Source: Hysterangium stoloniferum
Taxonomy: Eukaryota > Basidiomycota > Agaricomycetes > Hysterangiales > Hysterangiaceae
NCBI GenBank assembly: GCA_015178975.1
Contig: WHVD01000030.1
Span: 682,001 to 746,000, forward strand
Direction: 5' to 3'
Length of the DNA stretch: 64,000 nt
Below, piece after piece: positions 11,601 to 23,092 of this stretch (the first letter of the stretch is position 1; each line of letters begins with the position of its first letter). The notes beneath the pieces are model-generated. The model did no database searches. It saw only the letters and a program-made list of their open reading frames with translations, and had not been told where the DNA came from. The position numbers and the translations under genes are program-made.

Positions 11601-11800
11601 GAGAGTAAAAAACTTCGGATAGGGTCAGTTTTGTGGTGTTAGAACCATTTGGTAAGTCCAATACAAGGTCACCCTTGCCAACTGCCTGAAAACTTCCTTT
11701 GTTCGCAGCATGAAAGGTCTTGGGTGGGGTTGATTCAAAATTTATCAGGTCATCATGATAAGGTGTCATTGAATGGAAGCACCCAGAGTCCATTAACTCA
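8548..11800 (-). pseudogene. Copia pol remnant
   Basis: Pieces in order on the minus strand: aspartic protease (DSGCFHSM, about 11793), pre-integrase zinc-finger region (MGHIAPD with CELCVYAKATRKP, 11388-11188), integrase core with HSDRGGEY and HNGIAE (11024-10308), reverse transcriptase with KGAYLNGKL (10264-9737) and LVHVDDCTIV carrying the DD pair (9705-9118), and RNase H with MTKSEYVVATHASKEALW and LFSDNQSAI (8940-8548). These are cut by stops and frameshifts. Gag is absent. The last RNase H frame runs into the 3' LTR. Confidence 0.85.
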
Positions 11801-11815
11801 ACTCAGGTCTCAGAG

Positions 11816-11944
11816 AATGTACTAGAAATGTTTCATCTAACAAAGGAAATAGTGGAACAATGGAACAGCACGTCTTTTGTCTGCAGTCGCATGTGGCTGT
11901 GTGGCTGTGCACAAAGGGACTATTGCATGTTTACTAATCCAACA
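11816..11944 (-). repeat. Truncated Copia 5' LTR
   Basis: 129 bp almost identical to the start of the 3' LTR (TGTTGGATTAGTAA...). It ends where the protease-side sequence begins, marking a large internal deletion. Confidence 0.8.
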
Positions 11945-11949
11945 CTAGA

Positions 11950-12080
11950 ATATTCTAAATGTCTCAGATCTCAGTGTATATAAGAAGCTCAGCTCCCCCT
12001 TGAATTAATCAATCAATTTAACCAATTTACTACACCACATCTGTGTGTCACTGCAGCAAGCAGTTTAGTCAGGATCCCTG
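11950..12080. repeat. Right part of the older LTR-like sequence
   Basis: Continues the sequence interrupted at 8257. It holds a TATA-like GTATATAAGAAG at about 11977 followed by CTCAGCTCCCCC and CACATCTGTGTGTCACTGCA, the layout of an LTR promoter and U5. Confidence 0.4.
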
Positions 12081-12310
12081 CCACCTCTAGTTGAGCTTCT
12101 GGTACAATCCTACCCCCTTGCCACCTCTAGTTGAGCTTCTGGCACTAACACAGCATCCATTGCCACCTCTGGTTGGGCTTCTGATAATAATCCTATACCC
12201 TTGTCACCTCTAGTTGAGCTTCTGACAAGAGTTCTGTTCCCCCTTGCCACCTCTTAATTGAGTAGCTGGCCTTTGTTACTTTTCCACCTCTAGTTGAGTT
12301 GTTGACTATC
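12081..12310. repeat. About 40-bp tandem repeat, six units
   Basis: Six units share CCACCTCTAGTTGAGCTTCT and are spaced about 40 bp apart (starting near 12081, 12121, 12162, 12204, 12247 and 12285). Conservation falls to the right. It directly follows the LTR-like sequence. Confidence 0.75.
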
Positions 12311-13558
12311 AATTCAAGTAATAAATATTTTTTAGGTTATATTGAGATTAGGAATACATATATTCTAATTTCTACCTGGTTTTAGGCATAAATAAATACT
12401 AAGAATATTCACACAAGATCTATAAGCACTACACTAAGATCCTGATAAGTTAATATCACAGTAGACCCTGTAGGTTAGTAGAAATAGAGCATAAATTAGC
12501 TTATAGTGTTTTATTCTATATCTAACCTTTTGACCTGTTTATAAATAGTTTTACTGTTTGATAAATAGTATAAATTATATATAAACTAGCTAGAATCGAA
12601 GTTGAATCTAGTTTTGGAATCAGTGAATTGTTATTCATATTTTAGTATTGTTTTCATAGAAAAAGAACAGCTTGCAAAAGCAGCTCTCAAAACCTTCTTT
12701 GCGAAGTAGGGTGCATATATTCAAGTAAACTCTTGACTTCAGGGGTTCTAAGTCTATTAAGGCTGCCACTGATTAATATCAAATACTTAAATTATTTTAC
12801 CTTGCACTGAATTGAGTATTTGCACATGATAGAGCATTGGACTCCTTTTTCAGAAGATACCACTGACAATCATGCCTGTGATTTGATTGCAAAGGTTTGC
12901 CTTGTTACTCTGAGACTTTATGTTCTATTTTTTTTTTATGTTGCGTTCCGTGTTCCCATTGCCCTGCTGTCTCGCACTGCAGCCCACCCACCAAGCTCAA
13001 CTCGCATTTTTCACAGGGGATCTTTCGGATCGGCGTGAACCATAAGTCCGCATCGTATAACATCCTAGACAGCGCTATGGAGTTGTAGTTTCGTCGTACG
13101 TATTTGAATGGCAGGCCAAAGCCTGGTGTGGATAACCTATGAAACAGCATAGGAGTTCATGCCCTTAGTGACTGATGTTAGGTATTTGTCGTACATTTAC
13201 TGCTGATATGTTTCGACCCGTGCCATAAATTTGAATAATATAACATGTGGAAATTGCCAAATTAATTATCGTATTTCCACATCTTGGTCGTCTCCTTACG
13301 GGGACCTTATAACGTTACTACATGTATTTATACAATTTTAAAACGGAGACTTTTGATAATATTAAGCTTATTGTTTACATGCTAGACGATAGATAAGACT
13401 TTACATTGCGTAAAGCTCTAAAATTGTGTATGATGTCCGAAAGCGCACTGCTAAATGAATGAAAGCGATGCCACCGGTCCAAAAACCCCGATAAAGTCCA
13501 ATAAGTAAACGTTAGAGTCTAAGAAGACCAAAGCAGATAAAGATGGAGTAGGAATGTC
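12311..13558. other. Non-coding stretch before the GT2 gene
   Basis: AT-rich to about 12820 and then mixed. No convincing gene. It forms the 3' flank of the glycosyltransferase. Confidence 0.45.
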
Positions 13559-16500
13559 CTAATATGAGAAAATCATTAACCAAGGGTTGAGAACGATCTG
13601 TGGAGAAATCGTAAGCGGCCTTTCAAGTTATCTTGTAAGAAAAAATGCTTACAGGGAAAAGAATGTGACAGCCGACAGTTAATCTAAATAATATCACGGG
13701 TCAGTATGCATAAACACCATGAAAGATAGAAATTCAACATACGCCATAGGAAAAACGACGGCCCAATTTGATCCAGGGATTTGCCACCCCGGGGGGACAA
13801 GGTCTGTGCTGAGGAATATCATCGCAAATAACACCGCGAAGCTGAGCGAGAAGGAGAGCCAGAAACGTTTCAGAATTCGGGGGCCTTCAATGAAAAAGTT
13901 AGAACGTTCGACTTCCTTTTTCGTCGCTTGCCACTGCATGTTGCAGGAGAACATATGGGCGAGGAGAGCCGTGGAAAGATGGATTCCGAGACCACCGAAG
14001 AAGAAAAAGCTGTGTGAAAAGTCGATGAGTATAGCAACTTCTGCGGATGTTAAGATATATCACATACAAGAATGGGATCCACTTGATATTCTCCATTAAG
14101 GATACCAACTGCATCAATGTATTAATTACCATGTCAGCACGCAGGCTAAAATACGTACAAGGTTCTTCTGCCCAAGACGATACTCAAGAATTGCAAAACC
14201 GAGGTTCCCGGCTCCGGGGAAGACGACCATACACGCGAGCCAGACTTCCCAACTTCGGAGGTAATACCCATCGATCGAGAATGTGAACCCAAGAAGGACG
14301 TAATTGAGGAGGGAAAGTGTGGCACCAGCGGCAATTCCGTCTGGAGATGATGTGAGGACTATTAGTTTATAAGATATTGGTGAGACGCACAATACGAGAA
14401 CATATAGGCAAGCATGCTAAGCTTATAATGCTGTGAAAAAGGCGTCATGAAAAGGTTAACAAGGTAACGTAATGATACCACGCACCAGGGGAGCATCTGA
14501 CCATACGAATTGATGAAGCTGTGCGTTGATCGGTCCTTTGCGCCACCAGTCAATCAACGGGTTGAAGAGCAATCTATAACATATTAATCAGCAAAGCTCT
14601 TTCATTACACCACAGATAACGCAGCTAACGCACTCATTACACCCGTATGCATATTTCTCCCATCGATTGAGTTCATCATCACAAGTGAGGGATACACCTT
14701 CTTTGAAACCACCGTTAGAGTATGATGCCCAACGGATAGTGTATCCAGAAAGTTGTAAGCGAAGTGCCATGTCGAAGTCTTCTGATACGTTGGACTCGGA
14801 CCATGTCTTTTTCAAACCGTCCGCTTTGTCGATAAAGGCCGCATCTTGGATAGCAGACCATCTGAGGAAGCTGAGAGAAATAGTTGATCAGAAAACTATG
14901 AAAATGCGGAGGGGTTGCGTAGAAGTGGGCTCACGCATTGTGTCCAACGAAGGGGGCAACTTCACCATTTGCACAGGCTACAGGTTGCATAAAGAGCTGT
15001 CAGAATCCATTCACTGTAAAGACACCGGTGGAGCCAACTCACCCATAGAAATGGCTTTATTAATCCTCCGTGTGAAGTGCGCAATCCCATTTTCGAAATA
15101 ATGATGCGCTACTTGCATGACATCCGACTCATGTTGAATAATGGCCAGTTCCGGACTCTCCGCCAACTCGCGAGCAGCATCCCTAAAGCAGTCCTCTGGC
15201 ACGATCGTATCTGAATCCACAATGAGAATAATCTCTCCGACACGGATTGCACGCCCGTTAGCAGCCCACGGCATCCACCGCCGCTCGGTTTCTTCGAAGG
15301 TCTCTTCAAGTGCAAGCTGCAATGCCCGGTCTTCAATATCCATATCTGTATCACTATCTGCCTCCGTAACACTCGTAACACCGGACCTCGCAGAGTCTGC
15401 ACTCGAAATGCCACCAATAACCGCATGTGAGCCACCTGCAATAGCATCAATATTGGCGCTCGAGCCCGTAGCAGACGTTTGCCCCGACGCCGCCTGTGCA
15501 GCCGTACGCTTCTCGAGGAGCTGCATCACGAATTTTTCGACTTTGAGACTGAGTGCGAGAGCGTAGTTCATGTTACTTGCTTTCTTGAAGCGACCAGGAC
15601 GAATAAAGCCTGAACCGTTGGGGTCGTGTTTCGGGCGGGCGACCCATCCGATGCCGTGTTGAGCGTAGAAGGCTTGGCGGGCTGCGCGTTCGGCAGGGGA
15701 GATGAGCTATAGAAGGTGGGAGGGAAGGGAGGGTGAGTGGGGAGTGGGGGAGAAGTATTTTGAGACAGAGGGCTAACCTGCATGCCATCGTCGTTTATAA
15801 AAATGGTGGAAGTTCCACCTTGACGAGCGTAGGTCTGCATGGCCTTCTTGAGCGATTCGACGGATGGTTGACTAAAATAATTAAAGCCATGAATAGAGCT
15901 ATCAACCCAATGGATAAAGAAAATATACATAGTCTGTTCCAAGCTCTCCTTATAAACCGGCATCTGGATTGTAATGTGGGGCAATTTATCATCAACGACC
16001 TTATTTGGTTCAGGCCTAACCGCCGAGTAATACTTCGAATTTTCGTGGTATTGTGAAACGGGTCCGATGCAGAAGCAGATATTACCGACTAACTGAATGG
16101 TGAAGAAGAGGGAGACACAGAAAATGAAGGGCATGGTAACGCAGAGGAAGAAGCGCATCCAGTCACCGTCCAGTCGCCATTCGCCAAGTAGCGTTTGCAG
16201 ACCGGTTGCAACGAAGACTAAACCACCAAAAGTGGGAGAAAAAAGTCAAATCAGTCAAAAGTCCACTTAAGAAACACTCTTCAACCACAAAAAAGGAACG
16301 GCAACTTACACACCGACAATCCACACCCCAATCCTCCATAAAATGGGGCCAAAAGTCTCGTCGGACGCCGCTTTACAGACGGCACCCCCGTCTCCAGTTG
16401 CGAAGTCTTATCTGGAATAACATGCCCGAATCCCCAACAATTCCTCCCCTTCTTTGTCTTTGGCACTGGCGTATTCTCCTTCTCCTTCCCCTTTGCAGTC

Positions 16501-17597
16501 GCTACATTAGCAGGATCAAAACTGCTGCCCTCGGTGGCTGGCTTTGTAGGGTCAGTGGGGGAGGAGGTCGAGGTGTCGGGAGGAGTGGCATCAGGAGCAC
16601 CGGCGGTATAGTCAAGAGGACCGGAGAGAGACCGCATTACAAGGTGTGTGAGTTTGCGTTGGAAGTCATGGCAGGTTGGGATGATGGCTGCGAGGGCATC
16701 AGACCAAACGACTAGGACGCGCTCGTCACGCTGTAAGATACAAAAAAAAGTGGGACAAGGGAAAGAAAACGAATTAGTTAGAACACCTGCTGTGACATTT
16801 TTAGTTAGCAGGGAGTACTTACGATGAAGGCGGCGCATTGTTCTTTGTCGGCGCGGGGGAGACGGGCCATTGTATCGAGGATTTGGATACGAGTTTCATC
16901 GTCGACGTAAAGAGCATTGGCGGTCGGCGAGCTGAAAGATTAGAAATATAAGATTGGCAGTTGGAAGGTAACTCGAGGGTAAATAAAATAAAGCATAATA
17001 AGAGGCGTGGTTCATCGTCCTGCATCACGTGATAGCCACGTGACTCTATCTTGGCGTCACTGTGGCTGTAATCGAGATGTGATCGGAAAGTCCGTAATTG
17101 GACGCTGCCACTTCCCTGCATCACACCAAATATATGGGAAATGAGCGGAAACAATAGAATGGACAACAACCAGCAATTACGATGGTTGTCGGCGTCTGGT
17201 TCGGATACCAGTTCTTATCCAGCACATTGAAAAAGATGCAAGCGGGAAAACTACGGACATCAAAGAATAAACGAATTACTTACACGCTTGCCAGTGCAGC
17301 ATGAATAGCAGCACTTCTGACTTTGACAGCAACGACGGGGTTTAGCGCCCTGACAGCAGCCTCGAACGGTGCAAGAGTGAGATTCTCGTACGGAAATACT
17401 CGATACTTTGCGGTAGGCAATGGCTCGACTGGTTGTTGGCCATTGCTTGGGATGGAAGAAGGAAACACTGGATCCGTGACGCGGAGACATACTCCGGCAG
17501 CAAGATTCTCGGTAAGGGGCTTGAACCATGCGTCGCCTTGGGTTTCTCGGAAAATATGGTGGAGGATGGCATCGTAGGCATCGTAGTCGGTCGCCAT
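13559..17597 (-). CDS. Family 2 glycosyltransferase, multi-pass membrane enzyme
   Basis: Processive-type GT2 protein of roughly 950 residues in about 14 exons, all of which I could join in frame. Start MATDYDAYDAILHHIF; end FPIVLNPWLMIFSY, whose small last exon is 13559-13597. An N-terminal membrane region (FFVATGLQTLLGEW, then a CVTMPFIFCVSLFFTI helix) precedes the catalytic domain. That domain has MPVYKESLEQT (nucleotide-sugar site), an acidic low-complexity insert, ILIVDSDTIVPEDC (DxD), SNVSEDFDMALRLQ (catalytic ED) and DDELNRWEKYAYG (the R-W position that replaces QxxRW). Several C-terminal membrane helices follow. It resembles fungal GT2 proteins linked to hyphal wall synthesis; the product made is unknown. 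The first intron is long (about 16932-17279). The KRE6 paralogue starts 1.6 kb away, divergent. Confidence 0.85.
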
Positions 17598-19210
17598 GTA
17601 GGTAGGACGTCTGCACCGGTGTTATTAGGCTAAAGGCAAGAGTAGGGTAAAAGAGAATGGCAAGGGGGAAGCTGCCCAAGAACCGAAGTTTGAAGTGAAG
17701 TGATAGAAAGCCTTTTGAAGGCAGGAGGTGAAGTGACAGCGGTGATGGGTTGGGAGCGCGGTTTGCTGGCGAAAAGGTACGACGCACGACGGGTCCTTCG
17801 AGGTAGATGGGATGCGAATAAGTACCTGTCTGGAGTCTGAACACGACCCCTGATAAGACTATATCCCTTCTGTGTGATAATAAATGTGCCGGTAAAATTA
17901 TTTTATTAATTTGATGATAAGTGGGTTAGCGGAGGTTACTTGGGATAACATGTGCAAATCCTGAGGGCCAGGGCATGAGCTGGGATAATATAAATATGGT
18001 GATCGTCTCTTGAAGTATCTGGCTGTATCTGATTGGAGCAGGGTCCATCATTTACATGAGTTAGTAGACAGAGAACCAAGAGGGCGATTTTTGGGAAATT
18101 GACGGGCCCCGTAATTGATAAGATTTCGGAAAACTTTCTGACTTCGCTTCGAAGCGTAACAAAAGATCATCAGGCAACATGGTTGAATGACACTTTGTGT
18201 CAGACGTGAGAAAAGGTACTCCGTGACCAAACCTCTGGGTTCGCGTCCTGGCACCAGGATCTGGAACGAAGGGTTGATTCCCAATCAAACAAGGGGGGAT
18301 TATAATAACGATATATAAGAAGGAAAGAATCGGGTTTATCAGAAATGAGGTTCCTATCTAGAAGCCGAAATAATAATAACAATTCCAGCAAACAGTAACA
18401 CGCGGTATTCTCGGCACTGAACGGCATATCTTTACGGATCACTCCTGGATCACTGGGTCGGTGACAAAGCAAGTTTAGCGACCACAACTTCTTCCAAGGG
18501 TGTCAACTTCTTATTACGGGACGGTTACTCAAATAACTGTGCCACTAACCAAGTGGTGATGCTCAATACCGAAGCTCAATTGCTTGTTCAGGTGGCATCA
18601 CCCAGTTTTTCAGGTAATAACACTCGGGAGTGTATTTCATCCGACGTCTGTCGCCTCGCACCTTCGTTATATTCTTATCATTCCGCTTTCACGGGAATCA
18701 GTCTAGGCCTTTTTGATACCCACTATGTGCCCAGTCCCTGAGCCAGTTTAACAATTAGTTACACGATAACACGTCCCGCTTGTCCTCTAAGGCACAAGCA
18801 CAGAATACCACACTACAGCTTAATCGACGTTTCCACTGTCATTTCTAGACAAATGTCTAGAACCATGTGCCTCACATTGAAGACTGGCACTAACGGCCAT
18901 TCAGAAGGCCACTTGGCAATTCCGCTAGATATACATATTTCCCACTCCGAAGTTGTCTTCTTCCCTCCCAACTTGGCCAAGCTGCACGCCTCTGCATCGC
19001 CATATTCACTATCACCCAAGAGTATCACAGTCTAATTCATACTAAGACTCTCTGTTCCTGTATATCACAAGCATTATCCAACCCAGACGTACGTCTCTCG
19101 CCCGAACTTAGCCTTCTCTGTCAACCGACACTCAACCTTTTAGTAGCGTTCGCCCCTCACACTGACGAAGATTACCCCCACAAAGCAATATTGAAGAATT
19201 CCCGCAGATC
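17598..19210. promoter_or_regulatory. Divergent intergenic region between GT2 and KRE6 copy 1
   Basis: 1.6 kb shared upstream region of two divergent wall-synthesis genes. CT-rich stretches near 17640-17800 and 19080-19200 are the usual leader/promoter composition of fungal genes. No specific binding site can be supported. Confidence 0.35.
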
Positions 19211-22200
19211 ATGCCTCGCGATGACACAACCCATCCTTCAGAGTCCCGTGCATCCCAATGCACATCTATCACAGAAGACAATGCCTATCAAAGCGCTATT
19301 GAGGACGCTACCGCATCCACGCGGGAATCATCAGAGTCAACCCGCCCCCCGTCGCCAATTTTTGAGGATACCGCCGCCACCGCAGATGTCGTCCCGTCCC
19401 GCACTTTATCGATCGTGTCGCAAACGACTGCACGCCCTGGAATACATTTCAGCGATAAAAACCCATTTGCGTCCCCCGCTGGCTCCGAAAAATCACACTC
19501 TCGCTCTCCGTCGGTATCCACGCCCACTTCTCCTGGAGCGCCAACGTTCCCCCCCACACGCGCCTCCGCCTCTGTTGCGGCTGGCGGCCGTCCGCATAGC
19601 TCCTCCTTATCCCGTGGCGTGACTCCTCCCATTGTTGCGCGCAACAGGCCCAATATTGGGGCGAGACCTTCTACAGCGTCGTCTGCTACCTCCCTCATTA
19701 ATGGTAATAATGCGAACGCCAATACGGCGGGATTCAACACCACTCCTGCCATGTCCTTCCCCGCCTCCCGCCCCTCTACGGCCTCGTCTTCCCTTCGTGA
19801 GACGTTTTCTTCGCCCCCTTCCTATGTGCGTCCCCTCACAAGCTCATCACACTATGCCTTTGCGATGGACGGGGGCGCAGAGAGCGGCACATCCACACCC
19901 AGTGCCTATAACGGAACTAGTAGTCTACCAAGTTCGTCTGCCGCATTGAACTTGACTGCGGGCATGAATGTTGCGTATGTACCGGGGCTAAATATTGGTG
20001 TGGCTGGCGATGGTTAGTATTTTTCTTCGTTGCTGTTCACGGACCGCATCCCCTGTCCCGTTCGCGCCTCACGCTCTGTAAAAAAATTGTCAAACGAAAA
20101 TTTCTGACTTTTTCTGTGTTTCATTTGTAGGTGGCGTATTCGCAGACTTTAGCACTACGGACCTTAGTGATGGCGACAGAAAGACTCCGCGCGACACCAT
20201 CATGAAGAGTACCTTGCTTCAAGGCCCGGTCGATAAGCCGTGGCTGCAGAACAAGGATTGGAAGGTCAGGGCGAGCTGGTGGATAACTTTTGTGAGTGAC
20301 CCTTTACCTTGTTCGCGCTTTCTCCCCTTTGTTTCCTTTCCTTGTTCTCTCCGGGAAAACTCTTCTGTTTGTTTTTGGTTTTCTTTCTTTCTGTCACAAT
20401 GCCCACGATGGAGAAAGAGCGTAGACGCGGATTTTGGGTGATGGTTGTGGAGGGGAAGAAAACCAGCTCATCAAATGAAGCCTCAATTCATACTTTATTC
20501 AATTCGATCGATACGCCCTATCAACCGCAACATCCACAACTTTGATTCCTCAGAGGGTCTCTATTACATTAATTTTTAATCGACGGTAAGTGACGATAAG
20601 CGATTAACCGTGACAAAAAATGACAAAGGACAGCGAGAATCAAGCGCCGCCTTACGATAGAGCCCAGTCCTAAAAAGGGACAGTATTGACATCGTGGGTA
20701 CTATTTGTTGTTTCTGGAGCGCGGCGAACCTTATTCTGTTCATTCATCAGGCGGAAAATAAACATCATGTCCTGTCAATGGTCCTTGTTGGGACCTGACC
20801 CAGGCCAGTCTTTTTGCGCACATGGGCTCCTTGGACATCTCGGGGTTGGGTTAAATGACCTGGGCAATTTTCTTCTTTCATTGTTGCTTTATTTCTTGAT
20901 TCTTCATTGCATTATTTATCATCAAACTTCATCCATTTCATGCTCACATTTTTTATCTAGGGCGTAATGATGCTTGGAGTAGCAGCCAGCGCGGTGTCCT
21001 GTTTCATCGGATATCGTCAAACGCCCATGATTACGCAACCCCTTTGCTTGGTTATGGAGGGTTCGTACGCTTCTGTTTGATCTTGATGGAAGTAATCGTA
21101 CTAACATGCTTTGTTAATATTTTCTATTGCACTATTCCCACCTGCCATTAATCCTACCTGGACTACACGACTTTTTGCTTGCACATATTATTTAATCTCT
21201 CGTGTGATATTTTTAGACGATTTCAATACCTTCGATGTAGATACGGAAGGTGCGACTTGGAGGCGCGAAGTCGATATGAGTGGATTCGGGTAAGCATGAC
21301 GTCCCAATCCCTTCTTTTCTATCACATTTCCCACAATGATTAATCCTATCTTATCTCATTTCAGCAATCATCAATTCGAAATGACGACATCGTCAGAGAA
21401 TAATTCCTTCATTCAGGATGGAATGCTCTACATTATGCCTACCCTCACCTCCCTTTCTATACCCGGCGGGAACGCCAGCGTTTTCGACGGATTTACCTAC
21501 AACATTACCGGATGCACCAATACACAAAATTCTGATGGTATGGCTTTTTCTTGTGCATCTTCTTTATTGACCACCTCCCGACTTCCGTCCCGATTATTTA
21601 CCTTCTCATGCCGATTCCCATTCCCAGCGATGGGCGATCGGATCTCGAGATGTCCGAATTCATTCAGCCACAAATCCATTCAGCCACATCTAACCGCTCC
21701 CGTTCCTCCGATTTACCATTTTTGGCAATCTTAAATCTCAAAGTGTATCGCTAATTTATATATTTCCCGAATCAGGTTCGGGGTGCGGCGCGGTCTCGAA
21801 TGAAACGGCGGGAACAATCATTAACCCCGTAATGAGTGCGCGGATCACGACGCAGAAGAGTCATAGCATCCGGTATGGAAAGGTCGAAATTAGGGCAAAG
21901 ATTCCTACAGGGTATATTATGGCATTTCTTATCTGTACACGCGCCGGTTTCTAATCTGCCCTCCATTTCGTCAGAGATTGGGTGCGTAATCTTTGATATG
22001 AAGCAATATCTCGATGTTTCTCACACGTACGTATTCAAGCTGTGGCCTGCATTATGGATGTTACCTGTTGATAACGCATACGGACCTTGGCCTCTCAGCG
22101 GTATGTTCCTTACGGTTGGCACTTGATTAGCACTAACAAGAAAATTACGCACAGGCGAAATCGACGTAAGTCTTCATTTAAATGACGAACAGAACCCGCC

Positions 22201-23092
22201 ACCAACCTCACTGACGCAACAGATAATGGAATCTCGTGGGAATGGCCTTCTATACCCCCAGTATGATAGCATCACTCCTTCTTCTTTCCGGTCTTACCTA
22301 TTTGCGCAGAGGTAGCAACGTTGTTCGCGGGTCCCTCAATTGGGGTCCCACAGCGATCTTCAATGGCGTCTTCAAAACCTACGGACTTTGGGACGACCGT
22401 CGGCGATCGTTCGCCTCAAGCTTCCACACCTACACGCTGGAATGGACACCAGATTTTATGTACGTATTTCTTATTGTTTTAATCTTTGCAAAAATAATTA
22501 ATGAGCTTCTATGTGCTTTAAGTCGCACATACGTAGATTCCCGCTTGCACCATATGCTCGATGTCCGCTTCAATGTCCCCATGTTCGCACGGGGCAATTT
22601 CCCGGCTACATACCAGAATGGTTCACAGACGGTGGCACTCCAAAATCCCTGGATAGGCCGTGGGAACAGTGCACCATTCGATCAGCGTAAGTGGCGTATG
22701 TACAGACACAGAGATATTCACTGACGCCAGAAATGTAGCATTTTTCTTGATCATGAACGTTGCTGTCGGAGGGTGCCTGCTATTCTCTTTTGCTCATGCG
22801 ACGCACTATTGACATTTGCATAGAACTAATGGGTGGTTCTCTGACGACGCCGGAGGCAAGCCTTGGTTGGACAAATCTGGCAGCAAGTACACGTCTCCCT
22901 CTACCAAAGCCTTCACTAATAGTCCCCGTAGCGGCGATGCGCGATTTTGCACTTAATCAAGACAAATGGTACCCTACATGGCCTGAGAGCCCGCAGGATC
23001 GCGCAATGGTCATGTACGTGTCTTTTGTGGAACCATTGCATATACTTATGTATTACCGAAGTGACTACGTCAGGATGTGGAAATTATGCTGA
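19211..23092 (+). CDS. KRE6/SKN1-type beta-glucan synthesis protein, copy 1
   Basis: Type II membrane protein needed for beta-1,6-glucan assembly in yeasts and fungi. The long Ser/Thr/Pro-rich cytosolic N-terminus (about 270 residues from the ATG at 19211) is followed by a conserved KPWLQNKDWKVRASWW block, the membrane anchor (GVMMLGVAASAVSCFIGY) and a GH16-fold lumenal domain. The exons join in frame: DDFNTFD, FDGFTYNITGC, AMSARITTQKS-like block, YGKVEIRAKIPTGDWLWPALWMLP (short pieces of it), GEIDIMESRGN with the E-x-D-x-x-E active site intact, FHTYTLEW, FDQHFFLIMNVAVGG, and the end DYVRMWKLC with stop at 23090-23092. About a dozen GT-AG introns; one is 669 nt. Looks functional. Confidence 0.9.
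20292..20960 (+). other. Unusually long intron in KRE6 copy 1
   Basis: A 669-nt intron (GTGAGT..CTAG) between the WWITF codons and the membrane anchor. The same intron in copy 2 is 51 nt (31108-31158). I see no recognisable gene or repeat in the extra sequence. Confidence 0.75.

Larger units (their letters stand above)
8258..11944 (-). mobile_element. Decayed Copia element with 5-bp target duplication CTAGA
   Basis: The pentamer CTAGA flanks the element exactly (8253-8257 and 11945-11949). On the minus strand the order is truncated 5' LTR (11944 down to about 11816), protease, integrase, reverse transcriptase, RNase H, polypurine tract (GGGGGAG) and a full 3' LTR (8655-8258, TGTTGG..CTCACA). 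The gag region and most of the 5' LTR are missing; LTR sequence joins the protease region almost directly. Stops and frame changes in pol show the element is dead. Insertion was into an older LTR-like sequence. Confidence 0.85.

Noticed and set aside
18180..18265. tRNA-like T-arm (GGGTTCGCGTCC) near 18240
   Set aside because: Only the T-arm half can be folded; no matching acceptor stem or A box at the right distance.
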